Source: Apostichopus parvimensis
Lineage: Eukaryota > Echinodermata > Holothuroidea > Aspidochirotida > Stichopodidae
DNA length: 31,982 bases
Direction of reading: 5' to 3'
NCBI GenBank assembly: GCA_000934455.1
Contig: KN892551.1
Span: 1-31,982, forward strand
The position numbers were made by a program, and so were the translations under genes. Under the pieces are notes generated by a model. The model was not told the DNA's origin, made no database searches, and saw only the letters and a list, made by a program, of their open reading frames with translations. This document shows positions 12,701-19,560 of the stretch, piece by piece; position 1 is the stretch's first letter; the number at the start of each line of letters is the position of its first letter.

Positions 12701-15700
12701 TCTCGAGAAATCCCGGATGTTAATTGATTAGTTTTTTTAATTTGTTTAATTTAAAACATTCCCTCCGTCAGTGGGCACTATAGCATTGTTCATAAATTTA
12801 AATCTATAAGTTAAAAGTTAACTGTTAAAGTTACAATGTACCAACAGCGTATTTTGATAACCTTGATAAACGTCTCCATGGTGATATTGAAATCATATCC
12901 TACAAAATGTAATCAAATCAATTTATTTCAACACCCTGAAGCTTCAAGGCTTTTTTTCTTGTACATACAATTAAAGAAATTGCTTTTGGTTGACATGCGA
13001 TATAACACCCTCGGGGAGCTAGCTATACCCGATCCACTAGCTAGACTACAGAATTATTTATGATTTGCAAGAGAGCAAACAATTTTCATAAAACTTTGAC
13101 AAGGCTTTGCTCAATCATTTTTTTTAACTGAGTGAAAGATTTCTTCAACACGACAAATATGTGTTAGTATGGGAAACTATGTATATTATCAATCCGATCA
13201 ACTTTCAGAGAAGCCTTTGCAAAACACGGTTATTTCATCCACGGAGAGTTTGCAGTTAATCTAATTTACAAGGAGTAAAATTACCTCTATCATTATCATT
13301 TATGATTCAATGTCTTCTATCTGTTTAATATATATTTTTTAAATAAAACAAAATCATAAAACAAAATCAATTAGCACACTGCTTATCCACTAGAGAGCCT
13401 GTGTAAATGGATGTGAAAAGGTAAGTGGGCCTGACGGCCCACTAATGAATAATTAATCATAATTTTTAATTGCAAAAACAAGTAATAAAATCTATTTGCA
13501 GTTGATCAACTACAGAAACTTGCAATAATTCACCACCATCGGTTAATGAGCGAAATAATAATGTTCTGTTAATGGTTTTCCCTTTCATCATCATTTTATC
13601 ACCCAGACACATCTTTTTTAATGTTTACATATTAATGTACATGTAAGAGAAAATTGGAAATTTGTTCTAGATTTTCCATGTTTGTATCATTGTTTCAAAA
13701 TGACTTTAACTTGCCAAGCTAATGACTTTTTGGTATCCAACGCTAACGGAACATTTACTAACATCGAACCGAGAAATTGCTTTTCTGTCAGTTTATAGTT
13801 TGCGGTTCTTGTAAACGCTTTATCCCAGGAATAAATTAATAAGTTATGTAACAGTTTCTTACCTCTTTCTTCTTTTGTGATATTTTGTTGACTTCAACTT
13901 CCTTTTCATTTAGATATATTTCAAGTTCGCTCTCCATTTCTCTGCGATACTGTAACAAGAAAAGGAAAATAAACATCGATTTCTAAAGCCATTGGTAATA
14001 CTAGGAGTGTTAGCTAGGAGTGTTAGCTCAGTGGTTAACGCCCGTGCCTTTCAATCATAAGGGCCCGAGTTCGAGCCACTCCAAGATTAATGAATGTCGT
14101 CCAGTTACAGAGTTGTTTACAATTGACAATTCATACTTATGGACGTTAAATATGAATCTAAGAGACTGACTTCGGTCAGCTTGCGGCTTTGATAAGCCAA
14201 TGATGGTTTCTTTGCGAGTTCCTGCTTGCAGGAGGATCTAAAATACATACATACATACACGCATACAAACACAATCTTTACCTATTTTTTAACCTTGTTA
14301 AATAATTATGTAAGACGAATCTTGACAAATGACGGTGCTAAGAACACTGGTTTAATTGTAATGTCTGTTACTGGAAAATAATTATATCAAAGAAGAAATC
14401 ATGGCAAAATGATGATTTAGGTTTTGGAGCTTAGGGATATAAAACAAAAACAGAATCAAAAAGGATCTTTATCTTTAAGATTGCTCTGGTTTAGGCAGTT
14501 CTATGCGTTATTGTTAAACCTCGGGTAGTCTTGCTTTCATGTCTGTTATGTAATTAGGATAACTTACGACTAACATCTGTTTATAAGAGGCCATTTTGTT
14601 TCCGGCATAACATGTAAGAAAATGGACTTCAATCCGATCAAGCGTCTTATTACACACTTTACCACAAAGTAAAATACAATATTAATTACTGTTAAATAGG
14701 TTATGTGATGAATGTTTGACTGTTAGAATATAACGTACGAATGCTGCCTGGCGTGGCACTGCACCTCAATTGAATAATGGATATCTCATTATATTCGAAC
14801 AGTAACTTACCTTCATACCATCCAATAACTTTAAAATTTACGAGAAATATATTAATATAGAAAATCATCATATGGAAAATCTTGTACGTAAGAATAAATA
14901 ACAAGACATCCATAGGAGACATATGAACTGTAGAGACTATAGAAGCCATAGAACTAATGTGTTCGAAGACAGATTGTGACTCAATGGTTAGAAAATGCCC
15001 GAAGTGGTTTCTTCTTATTCATCTTCTGAAATCTAAACAGTAAGATCAAAGATACAAATCTTTCGTATTCCTGGATTTGACCTTGCAGCCTCTAGATAAC
15101 TAAGCTCATATTTCACACACATATATAGTAAAGACATAAAATTTGTTAATTAATTTGTCAAGATTTTTTCAGATTATTTGCATTTTTTTATTTTCAGTAC
15201 TGCAGGATTTATATTTGTTATATTAAAAATTGTAATAATGGGATCACTGAATGAAATCAAAACGTGAACTGTTTTAGTATACTTCAAATTTGTATCCGCT
15301 TATTTCATTCTTTGTTTATTTTACTTCTCCAACCAAATTCAATCTAAACGGCTGCTACATAATGCTTGTATGTCTTTTAACATAATCACCTTTGCATAGA
15401 GAGACGTCAATTTGTCATTGAAGACGTCACTTCGAATCACATTGCATTTAGCCATTGCTATTGCCATTGATTTTTGGAGAGTTAAAAAGCTGTTTACTTA
15501 TACCGCCCCAAGACTAGTTTGAACACCACGTAAGAAGAACGATAATGTAACGTCATCAGTCTGAAATGGTGCATTCATAATTTGGATGCAAAAAACGGCA
15601 TACATTATATCAAGCAATTCTCGAATACAAATAAACTTGAACACACAGAGTTGTTAACGCCGTCAATTTCGTTGACATGCTTACCTAGGGATAAAACGTG

Positions 15701-18700
15701 ATAACGATCTATCTTATTCCATTACTCTCGGCCCACCTAAATATTACTCGTCGATGAACATGAGGAAAGGGGTTTTAGCAACTGGTCTTGTTTGTAAATG
15801 CCACGTTATGGGCAATATGTAATTAAAGGGAATTTCGGTGGGGGAAGTTCATCGTTCGGTCTGTAGGAACTGGATGAAATTTGTTTGCTTCTTCAGGTCG
15901 TCAAACCCACAAACCCACAATCTTACACATATCTTACGTCAAACCCACAATCTTATCACAATTCCTTTTTTCCCTTTAAATTTGGTGATATTTTGTTAAT
16001 ACACCAGTCAACAGCAGGTGTTAGCGATGGCACATGATAGCATATGAAGAGAAATATGCTTTTTGCTTATATATCGTATATAACTCTTTGTTATCCATCG
16101 CTGACAGACAACAAGAATTCTTACAACAAGGTGAAGTTTAATCAAATCGACAATTAATGTTTTACATTTCAAGGTCAATTTGACTTGAATATCAAAATAT
16201 GTATGTCATTATTTTGTAGTAAGTAAGTCAATGTAAGATTGGATTGCCCATGACAAACTGAACCAAATTGGCAACATATTCTTATTACCACAAACAAGTA
16301 ACACTTTGCCTTTGAGAAACGGGCTTGGGCTATATGATTCGTTGCAAGCAAAACTAGAAGTATAAACGTCATTATTATTTCATGAGGTTCCGATTGTTCA
16401 TAGACTATTCCTCTCAAACTAGCAGGGTTATTGGAAATAACCTTACATGATCTGTAACAGTGTGGGCTTTGTTTACAAAGAAGATATGCCCTCATGACGA
16501 TGATTATTTACCTTCCTCTTTAAACTGTCTCTTTCCCTTTCCAAGATGGCTTCTACTTCATCATAAAGACGCCTCATGTCCTCTGAATGGTCGCCATGTT
16601 TTCTTGAATTTAAGATAAAATAAAAATTCAAACTTAAAATTTGTTGAAAAAGAAGTCAAAATAACAATCGCTTATCTGCATATCATCGTTATCTTAGTAT
16701 GATGTTTCCCTGCGTACATGAGCTGAATACAGGAGTTATAGTGTGGTAAAAGTTGTTAAATATTTAAGAATCATCAATATTGCCACATAATTTCTTTTGC
16801 TAAAAGACGAAAGAAGAGTCAACTTCGTATATGAAAAATTAAACTTACGCGTCACGTCTGTTATGAGACATAATGTATGACTAGCTTATGAAAACTTTAA
16901 TTACCTATAACAAAATTTTTAAAAAAAATGTGAAATAAGCAGTCGTGATACTAAAGTATAATTACAATACATCGGGCAAGTGAATTAGCAAAAAAAATCA
17001 AAGCTTCGAGGCACAGTACCTCCTAATCGCTCAAAACTAAAACAATGTATCAATTATGCCTGTATTCTCATTTTGCTCAACCTGCCATGACACAAATTTC
17101 ATCATACTACAAACCCCCTCCCTTTAAAACCATATAATAAGTTAAACTCTTTTTGATGGACCATTATTTACAATTTCATAGGAAAGGCATTAATGGATGC
17201 TTTTAAGGCAATCTTTAACAGGGAAATCCATTAGTGTTACCATTTTACGGAAAGCCATAGGGCTAAAGCAAGTAACCGCTAATGGTGGACACGAAATATT
17301 ACATTACTACAGAAAACGTCAAGACTTGTTTCAATTAACGCATTCGTAACGTGTTGATAATGTCAGAAAAAGACAAACAATAAAAAATTTAGGCATTTAT
17401 AATTAAATGCATAAAAGTAAATTAATTTGATAGCACTACTTACTTTCGCGCAAGGTCATCATTTGATGTCTGTAGTCGCTTTAACTCTTCTACGGCCTTT
17501 TTCAAGAAATTTTGAAAGGTCAAAAGTAGTTCCGGTTCGTCTTCTTTTAATCTCTGCCACAGAACGTATAGTTCGTCCTGACTGGAAATAAAAAAATCAC
17601 AAAGAATAAATAACAAATATATATATATATATATGGGTGTGCATGTTAATGAACTTCTAAAATTTGCACAAATGAAAATCATATATGAGTTAAAAGAGAT
17701 ACATCTTTACTTCATTATCATTGCAGAAGGAAAAAAAGACTGGGGCTTTGATATTTAAACAAACTCAGATTTCACACGTGTCAAGAACGTGACAAGATTC
17801 AATCCCAATATCAAGATGTGACATCATTGTTTACTCTTCTCTATGGAATTGAAAGAGATAAAGGAAAAGGAAACAAGTTTGATGAAAGATGCAGTTAAGA
17901 TAATAATGTTGATGTAATAATGGCTTTTAATTGGGGTACATACCGATAGCAGAAAAATATCATTTTTAATCGAGATATTTATATTACTTGAGAATAACTT
18001 TGTTTTTCCAGTTTATCCCTTCAGCTACTTCAAAAATTCACTCATACTGATATGGAATGAAATGTGACGTCATCGCGATACATGTTTTCACTCTCCTTAT
18101 ATAAGCTTATTGTTGGAACCTCGAAATTTGATACAATATTTGGAATTGACGTGAAATGCAAGGCGTCCTTATATCATCATAGTTGTTCTAAAGAATAAGA
18201 TATTCCTCTGGGGATAATTGTTTTTGGCAAAATAGTATGCCGAAATGGTGATCTTACTCAAGCTGTTGTGGCCAGAAAAAGTCCCCAACTTTCATCCAAC
18301 TACATATCGTTCAAAACTATAGTTAGCTATACCATTGGAAAGTTTAATGGTAGGATAAAATATATTGGAAATTATTAAATTTGTTAATCTTAGTCATCGG
18401 ACAAAACTTTCGTCGTGGATAGATTTATTTCCTAAGTAGAGCATGATTTCGTTTAAAATATATATTTGTTTTCAAATGACAAAAATGATACAAGTAGGTT
18501 ACATTCCCAGTCATCCATAAGTGCTAAGGAATTCTAATAATATTTTAAAATAAATAAATTTAGTAAAATAATTAAACTTAATAAAATAATTAAATTTAAT
18601 AAAATAATTAAATTTAATAAAATAATTTCGTTTATAATTAATTGTTTTTAATTTTTGGTGACAGTGGCTTCCCCTGATTAGAAATAATTAGGGTGTTTCT

Positions 18701-19438
18701 TTAAGTCAAGATAAAATGACCTTTCGTCAACCACACGTCATGTCATCTGTCATAAATTGTAACAACGGTTCCAATATGACAGCACATTGTGTAAATGAAA
18801 AGCGATATGCAAATATTTATCACCAAATGAAAACAAAATATAGCTGATTGAAATGGTTTGGTATATATCGTGCAGTCTGGGTGCAGTGATATTTAACAGA
18901 AAATGCTTATTGTTCACTTCCACAGTCTAGGGCTTCGACTATTGAAATGAACGGCACACTTCGATAAATGTCAAGTACAAAAGAGACTGTCTTTGCAATG
19001 GATAGGTTGTAGAAGTGTATACCAATTATCACTAATTAGTCACAAACTTTAACTTAAACATAGACTAAATGCTGCTATTGGAATGTAAAATTTAGCTCTA
19101 TTCATAATCTTACCTCAAAATTATTTATCTCAAAATTGACTGCTTCACTTGTGTTTTTTTCTTGATTTCGTTTAATTAGTAAACACTGTGAATAATAATA
19201 ATAGTCTATTGTGTATAATATTTGCGTCATTTATGCTTAATACAATATTAAAGAGCTACCATGACATACATATATTTTGTTTATACAATCTACACAATGC
19301 ATATAATTATGTATTTATACTACGACACGATCAAAGCTGTTCAACTATCTATTTCAATATCAGGTCGTTAACGACGATACATGCTAACACCTAACAAGTA
19401 TTTAACCCTTACCTCTTCGGCGTTGCTGGCAACGTCAT
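646..19438 (-). CDS. CRACR2A: CRACR2A-like large Rab GTPase with coiled coil, spliced, 3' end off the left edge
   Basis: Thirteen exons join in one frame on the minus strand, giving about 407 residues before the window edge. Residues 10-85 carry [16 protein letters not shown] and [11 protein letters not shown], close to the segment after the EF-hands in CRACR2A. Residues ~86-240 are Glu/Lys/Gln-rich coiled coil. Residues ~272-407 are a Rab domain: G1 GDSGVGKTS (~282-290), G3 WDTAGQER (~329-336), G4 NKGD (~387-390). PDRCFKVV before the P-loop and [11 protein letters not shown] before G3 resemble CRACR2A more than RASEF. In vertebrates the long CRACR2A form is a Ca2+-linked Rab acting in T-cell signalling and vesicle transport, and the short form regulates store-operated Ca2+ entry; transfer of that role here is inference. 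Missing: the G5 region and C-terminal cysteines (left of 1) and any EF-hand exon. The coiled coil is joined to the Rab domain by a short linker of about 35 residues. RASEF or RAB44 is the alternative name. Confidence 0.85.
1090..1675. repeat. 62-bp minisatellite derived from the exon 12 / intron boundary
   Basis: The marker aacattga recurs at 1281, 1343, 1405, 1467, 1529, 1591 and 1653, exactly 62 bp apart, with degenerate units back to about 1090. The 1653 unit is the real end of exon 12. On the minus strand each unit carries a copy of the codons for [11 protein letters not shown] and the donor region. Units at 1405, 1467, 1529 and 1591 alternate as two subtypes, giving a 124-bp higher-order period. 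Most copies have an in-frame stop (CAG to TAG), so they are not usable exons. Confidence 0.92.
1629..1743 (-). CDS. CRACR2A: exon 12: Rab domain, switch II and following helices
   Basis: The acceptor is ttccatag and the donor AAGA/gtgagt, with 115 nt (1 + 38 codons, ends phase 0). The peptide contains [20 protein letters not shown] and [32 protein letters not shown] is typical of the large-Rab family. The last ~45 nt and the donor are the template of the minisatellite downstream. Confidence 0.95.
1744..2473. other. intron 11, no other feature
   Basis: AT-rich intron between exons 11 and 12 with matching phase at both ends. No repeat or gene was recognised. Confidence 0.6.
2474..2555 (-). CDS. 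CRACR2A: exon 11: Rab domain, switch I end and G3
   Basis: The acceptor is tcttttcag and the donor GAAAG/gtaaaa, with 82 nt (2 + 26 codons + 2). The peptide starts [20 protein letters not shown] and continues DTAGQE, with Arg from the split codon AG/A. The catalytic Gln of DTAGQE is present. The junction codon G/AA encodes Glu, so switch I reads TIEIGF instead of the usual TIGVDF type. Confidence 0.95.
2556..3575. other. intron 10 with a GC-richer patch
   Basis: Intron between exons 10 and 11. A GC-richer, C-rich patch at about 3340-3540 stands out from the AT-rich surroundings and looks like an old repeat, but no terminal repeats were found. A TGACGTCA octamer lies at 2821. Confidence 0.5.
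3576..3705 (-). CDS. CRACR2A: exon 10: Rab domain, P-loop (G1)
   Basis: A long pyrimidine tract and acceptor cgacag precede 130 nt (43 codons + 1), with donor ATTG/gtgagt. The peptide contains [20 protein letters not shown] followed by TSF. It includes the full Walker A/G1 motif GDSGVGKTS, which binds nucleotide phosphates and Mg2+. The exon ends within switch I (QVTI). Confidence 0.95.
3706..4983. other. intron 9, carrying a hAT-type element and a poly-C run
   Basis: Intron between exons 9 and 10. It begins (minus sense) at one of two donors and ends in a long pyrimidine tract. A poly-C run lies near 4231-4244. A GC-richer block at about 4030-4150 is unexplained. The MITE is listed separately. 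Confidence 0.7.
4399..4789. mobile_element. hAT-type miniature element (MITE), 391 bp, perfect 8-bp target duplication
   Basis: The ends are CAGTGGCGGAGC and its exact inverse GCTCCGCCACTG, a 12-bp perfect terminal inverted repeat. The element is flanked by the identical 8-bp repeat AAATATCC at 4391-4398 and 4790-4797. An 8-bp duplication is the mark of hAT transposases. There is no coding capacity, so it depended on a transposase from elsewhere. It sits within intron 9. Confidence 0.92.
4984..5116 (-). CDS. CRACR2A: exon 9: end of coiled coil and short linker, two possible donors
   Basis: The acceptor is tctttttag. Two donors lie 12 nt apart: CAG/gttagt after 4996 and CAG/gtaggt after 4984. 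Both keep phase 0, so the long form adds VSMQ. The peptide starts [20 protein letters not shown] and ends with a Ser/Cys-rich linker ([13 protein letters not shown]). This is the whole link to the Rab domain, far shorter than in human CRACR2A. Confidence 0.88.
5117..5733. other. intron 8 with a SINE fragment
   Basis: Intron between exons 8 and 9, otherwise AT-rich. A TGACGTCA octamer lies at 5268. The SINE fragment is listed separately. Confidence 0.6.
5568..5674 (+). mobile_element. 5'-truncated SINE copy (body and tail only)
   Basis: This matches the body of the SINE at 14014-14263 from gaatctaagagactgacttc to the aggaggatctaaaata tail with its atac repeats. A short internal duplication (tgact) interrupts the copy. 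The tRNA-like head is missing. Confidence 0.8.
5734..5814 (-). CDS. CRACR2A: exon 8: coiled coil
   Basis: The acceptor is cgttttcag and the donor CTGAG/gtttgt, with 81 nt (1 + 26 codons + 2). The peptide is [20 protein letters not shown] then LQLEKL. The split codon AG/A gives Arg at the next junction. Confidence 0.9.
5815..6949. other. intron 7 with a hAT-type element
   Basis: Intron between exons 7 and 8. Apart from the MITE at 6406-6724 and a TGACGTCA octamer at 6248, nothing was recognised. Confidence 0.6.
6406..6724. mobile_element. second hAT-type miniature element, 319 bp
   Basis: The left end is CAGGGTTTCCATAAC; the right end, read inverted, is CAGGGGTTCCCTAAC (13 of 15 bases agree). 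The flanks are TACCAGAC (6398-6405) and TACTAGAC (6725-6732), an 8-bp duplication with one change. The CAGGGGTTCCC end is typical of non-autonomous hAT elements. It is older than the copy at 4399, judging from the decayed ends and duplication. Confidence 0.85.
6950..7065 (-). CDS. CRACR2A: exon 7: coiled coil
   Basis: The acceptor is cttttgcag and the donor AAAG/gtaccg, with 116 nt (38 codons + 2). The peptide starts [20 protein letters not shown] and ends ERERDFIQ. It aligns by eye with the AENTKLKLTNQELARELERT region of human CRACR2A. Split codon AG/G gives Arg. Confidence 0.9.
7066..7846. other. intron 6 with an unexplained plus-strand open frame
   Basis: Intron between exons 6 and 7. A GC-richer open frame of 75 codons runs on the opposite strand at 7378-7605; its protein is not recognised. 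No splice or promoter signals tie it to a gene. Confidence 0.45.
7847..7918 (-). CDS. CRACR2A: exon 6: coiled coil
   Basis: The acceptor is tttctttcag and the donor AAG/gtaact, with 72 nt (24 codons, phase 0 at both ends). The peptide starts [20 protein letters not shown] and continues the heptad pattern. Confidence 0.9.
8023..8063 (-). ncRNA. hammerhead-ribozyme-like motif, decayed, in a repeat remnant
   Basis: On the minus strand the order is GCCT, then GTTAAGA where CTGANGA is expected, then a hairpin GATCC-TGCTA-GGATC, then GAAAC, then GTC, then AGGC pairing with the first GCCT. This is the hammerhead layout with almost no stem III, as described for Penelope-like retroelements. The CUGA core is changed at two conserved positions, so activity is unlikely. 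The family assignment is from memory of the motif. Confidence 0.4.
8064..8330. repeat. purine-rich strand-asymmetric stretch next to the hammerhead-like motif
   Basis: The plus strand is strongly A/G-rich with gaaagaaag, gggaagagg and similar runs. It adjoins the motif at 8023-8063 and may be part of the same mobile-element remnant. The minus-strand open frame 8040-8237 simply reads this as Leu/Ser/Cys-rich low-complexity sequence. Confidence 0.5.
8530..8592 (-). CDS. CRACR2A: exon 5: coiled coil
   Basis: The acceptor is actttacag and the donor CAG/gtaaag, with 63 nt (21 codons, phase 0 at both ends). The peptide is [20 protein letters not shown] plus Q. A symmetric exon of this kind could be skipped without shifting the frame. 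Confidence 0.88.
9304..9479. repeat. TA-rich array bounded by direct repeats
   Basis: Variants of tagtatata and tatatagtat fill about 9318-9462. The array is bounded by near-identical 17-bp stretches, tttataaagtaaactata at the left and attataaagtaaattata at the right. Confidence 0.85.
9600..10046. repeat. GC-richer block of unknown origin before a SINE body
   Basis: The base composition rises sharply compared with the flanks. GCGGCGC (9722-9728) and its inverse GCGCCGC (9757-9763) could pair. The block abuts the SINE body at 10047 and lacks the tRNA-like head seen at 14017. It may be a different 5' part of the same repeat family or a separate old insertion. Confidence 0.4.
10047..10175 (+). 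mobile_element. SINE body and tail, second copy
   Basis: The copy starts with the hairpin CTGACTTCGGTCAG, then ttgcgg, aagccaatgatgg and tcctgcttgcagga, and ends in repeated aatacatac. It has an internal duplication around gataagccaatgatg. The body matches the copies at 5568 and 14154. Confidence 0.85.
10541..10780 (+). mobile_element. tRNA-derived SINE, head missing, copy A
   Basis: This matches the complete SINE at 25161-25469 from gttgtgtccttgg through gcgctttgagacctatcgct to the tail ending in repeated att. The tRNA-like head is absent here. Confidence 0.85.
10939..11220. repeat. 282-bp imperfect palindrome, copy A
   Basis: Arms of about 140 bp pair imperfectly. The centre is CCCAACAAAT with ATTTGTTGGG around a short loop (about 11077-11088). 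Other paired blocks include agaactgaggatatgtg and taccgatttat. The two strands would form a long hairpin if transcribed. Confidence 0.85.
13863..13949 (-). CDS. CRACR2A: exon 4: coiled coil
   Basis: The acceptor is ttgttacag and the donor GAG/gtaaga, with 87 nt (29 codons, phase 0 at both ends). The peptide runs from [20 protein letters not shown] to SQKKKE, all charged heptad-type sequence. It resembles the ELEQKL..KEQELEQL stretch of vertebrate CRACR2A. Confidence 0.9.
13950..16511. other. intron 3 with one SINE, otherwise featureless
   Basis: AT-rich intron between exons 3 and 4. Open frames at 14701-14949 and 16175-16495 (minus) are out of frame with the adjacent exon and have no recognisable content. 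A small direct duplication of gtcaaacccacaatctta lies at about 15900-15955. Confidence 0.6.
14014..14263 (+). mobile_element. tRNA-derived SINE with head, body and atac tail
   Basis: The head at 14017-14082 folds like a tRNA. It has acceptor GGAGTG with CACTCC, an A-box-like tagctcagtggtt, an anticodon stem CCTTT/AAGGG, and a B-box-like gagttcgagcc. The body at 14154-14240 holds three short hairpins, including C(TTCG)G. The tail is repeated atac. The first 13 bp, ctaggagtgttag, are doubled (14001-14013 and 14014-14026). It lies opposite to the host gene. Confidence 0.85.
16512..16602 (-). CDS. CRACR2A: exon 3: [11 protein letters not shown] segment, start of coiled coil
   Basis: The acceptor is attcaag and the donor AAG/gtaaat, with 91 nt (1 + 30 codons). 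The peptide contains [20 protein letters not shown], the counterpart of the LYEEMEQQI segment in CRACR2A and related large Rabs. It ends in phase 0. Confidence 0.9.
16603..17443. other. intron 2, no other feature
   Basis: AT-rich intron between exons 2 and 3. No repeat or gene was recognised. Confidence 0.6.
17444..17581 (-). CDS. CRACR2A: exon 2: conserved helical segment before the coiled coil
   Basis: The acceptor tttccag and donor GAAA/gtaagta bound 138 nt (1 + 45 codons + 2). The peptide runs [20 protein letters not shown] and onward to NDDLAR. The LWxxLKxxEPxLL pattern matches the segment that follows the EF-hands in CRACR2A, and is the best family marker outside the GTPase domain. The split codon AA/A gives Lys at the next junction. 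Confidence 0.9.
18065..18117. promoter_or_regulatory. CRE octamer followed by a TATA-like palindrome
   Basis: TGACGTCA at 18065-18072 lies about 35 bp before cttatataag at about 18107-18116. This spacing resembles a CRE/TATA promoter on the plus strand. No gene starts after it on that strand, so it may be chance. Confidence 0.2.
18559..18628. repeat. 18-bp AT-rich tandem repeat, about four copies
   Basis: The unit aataaaataattaaattt repeats with few changes inside intron 1. Confidence 0.85.
19413..19438 (-). CDS. CRACR2A: exon 1 coding part (start codon) or part of a 27-nt microexon
   Basis: The ATG at 19438-19436 has A at -3 and opens MTLPATPK, then two bases AG before a strong donor (AAGAG/gtaagg). 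AG joins the T that starts the exon at 17581 to make Ser in the exact phase needed. An in-frame TGA lies 51 nt upstream (19489-19487) with no ATG between, so this is a good translation start if transcription begins upstream. But tttctctctgctag immediately precedes position 19439 and looks like a strong acceptor. The unit could therefore be an internal 27-nt exon (19413-19439), symmetric in phase, with EF-hand exons further right. The sequence alone does not separate the two. Confidence 0.55.
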
Positions 19439-19439
19439 T

Positions 19440-19560
19440 CTAGCAGAGAGAAAATGATACTTCCTGGCCGAAATCTCACTTTGGTCTCAACCTCACTCAG
19501 GCTACCCTTCTAAACGACTACAATTTCTTAGATATTTTTCCAACAATAATAACAACAATT
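19440..19560 (-). promoter_or_regulatory. possible 5' UTR and promoter, or an upstream intron end
   Basis: Read on the minus strand this precedes the ATG at 19438. It has an in-frame stop at 19489-19487, and an inverted CCAAT (ATTGG) further up at about 19588-19592. No clear TATA box was seen. The segment next to the ATG is also a plausible 3' splice site, so it may be intron. Confidence 0.3.

Larger units (their letters stand above)
8593..13862. other. intron 4, 5.3 kb, repeat-rich, no missing exon seen
   Basis: Both bordering exons are phase 0. The peptide across the junction (SQKKKE/LEQSLQ) aligns without a gap to human CRACR2A, so no exon needs to be missing. About 11268-13862 is AT-rich with scattered open frames of 60-75 codons at 12226, 12529 and 12836 that have no recognisable content. 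Repeats within it are listed separately. Confidence 0.7.
17582..19412. other. intron 1 with simple repeats
   Basis: Intron joining AG (19413) to T (17581). It holds an AT dinucleotide run at 17617-17634 near the acceptor, a CRE/TATA pair at 18065-18117 and an 18-bp tandem repeat at 18559-18628. Confidence 0.6.

Noticed and set aside
14017..14082. tRNA gene
   Set aside because: The fold is tRNA-like but the D-arm and anticodon loop are irregular, and it runs into a SINE body and tail; it is a SINE head.
16175..16495. 106-codon minus-strand open frame, the longest in the window
   Set aside because: It lies in intron 3 just after the exon 3 donor but in a different frame. Reading through the donor meets a stop within about 15 codons. 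No recognisable content.
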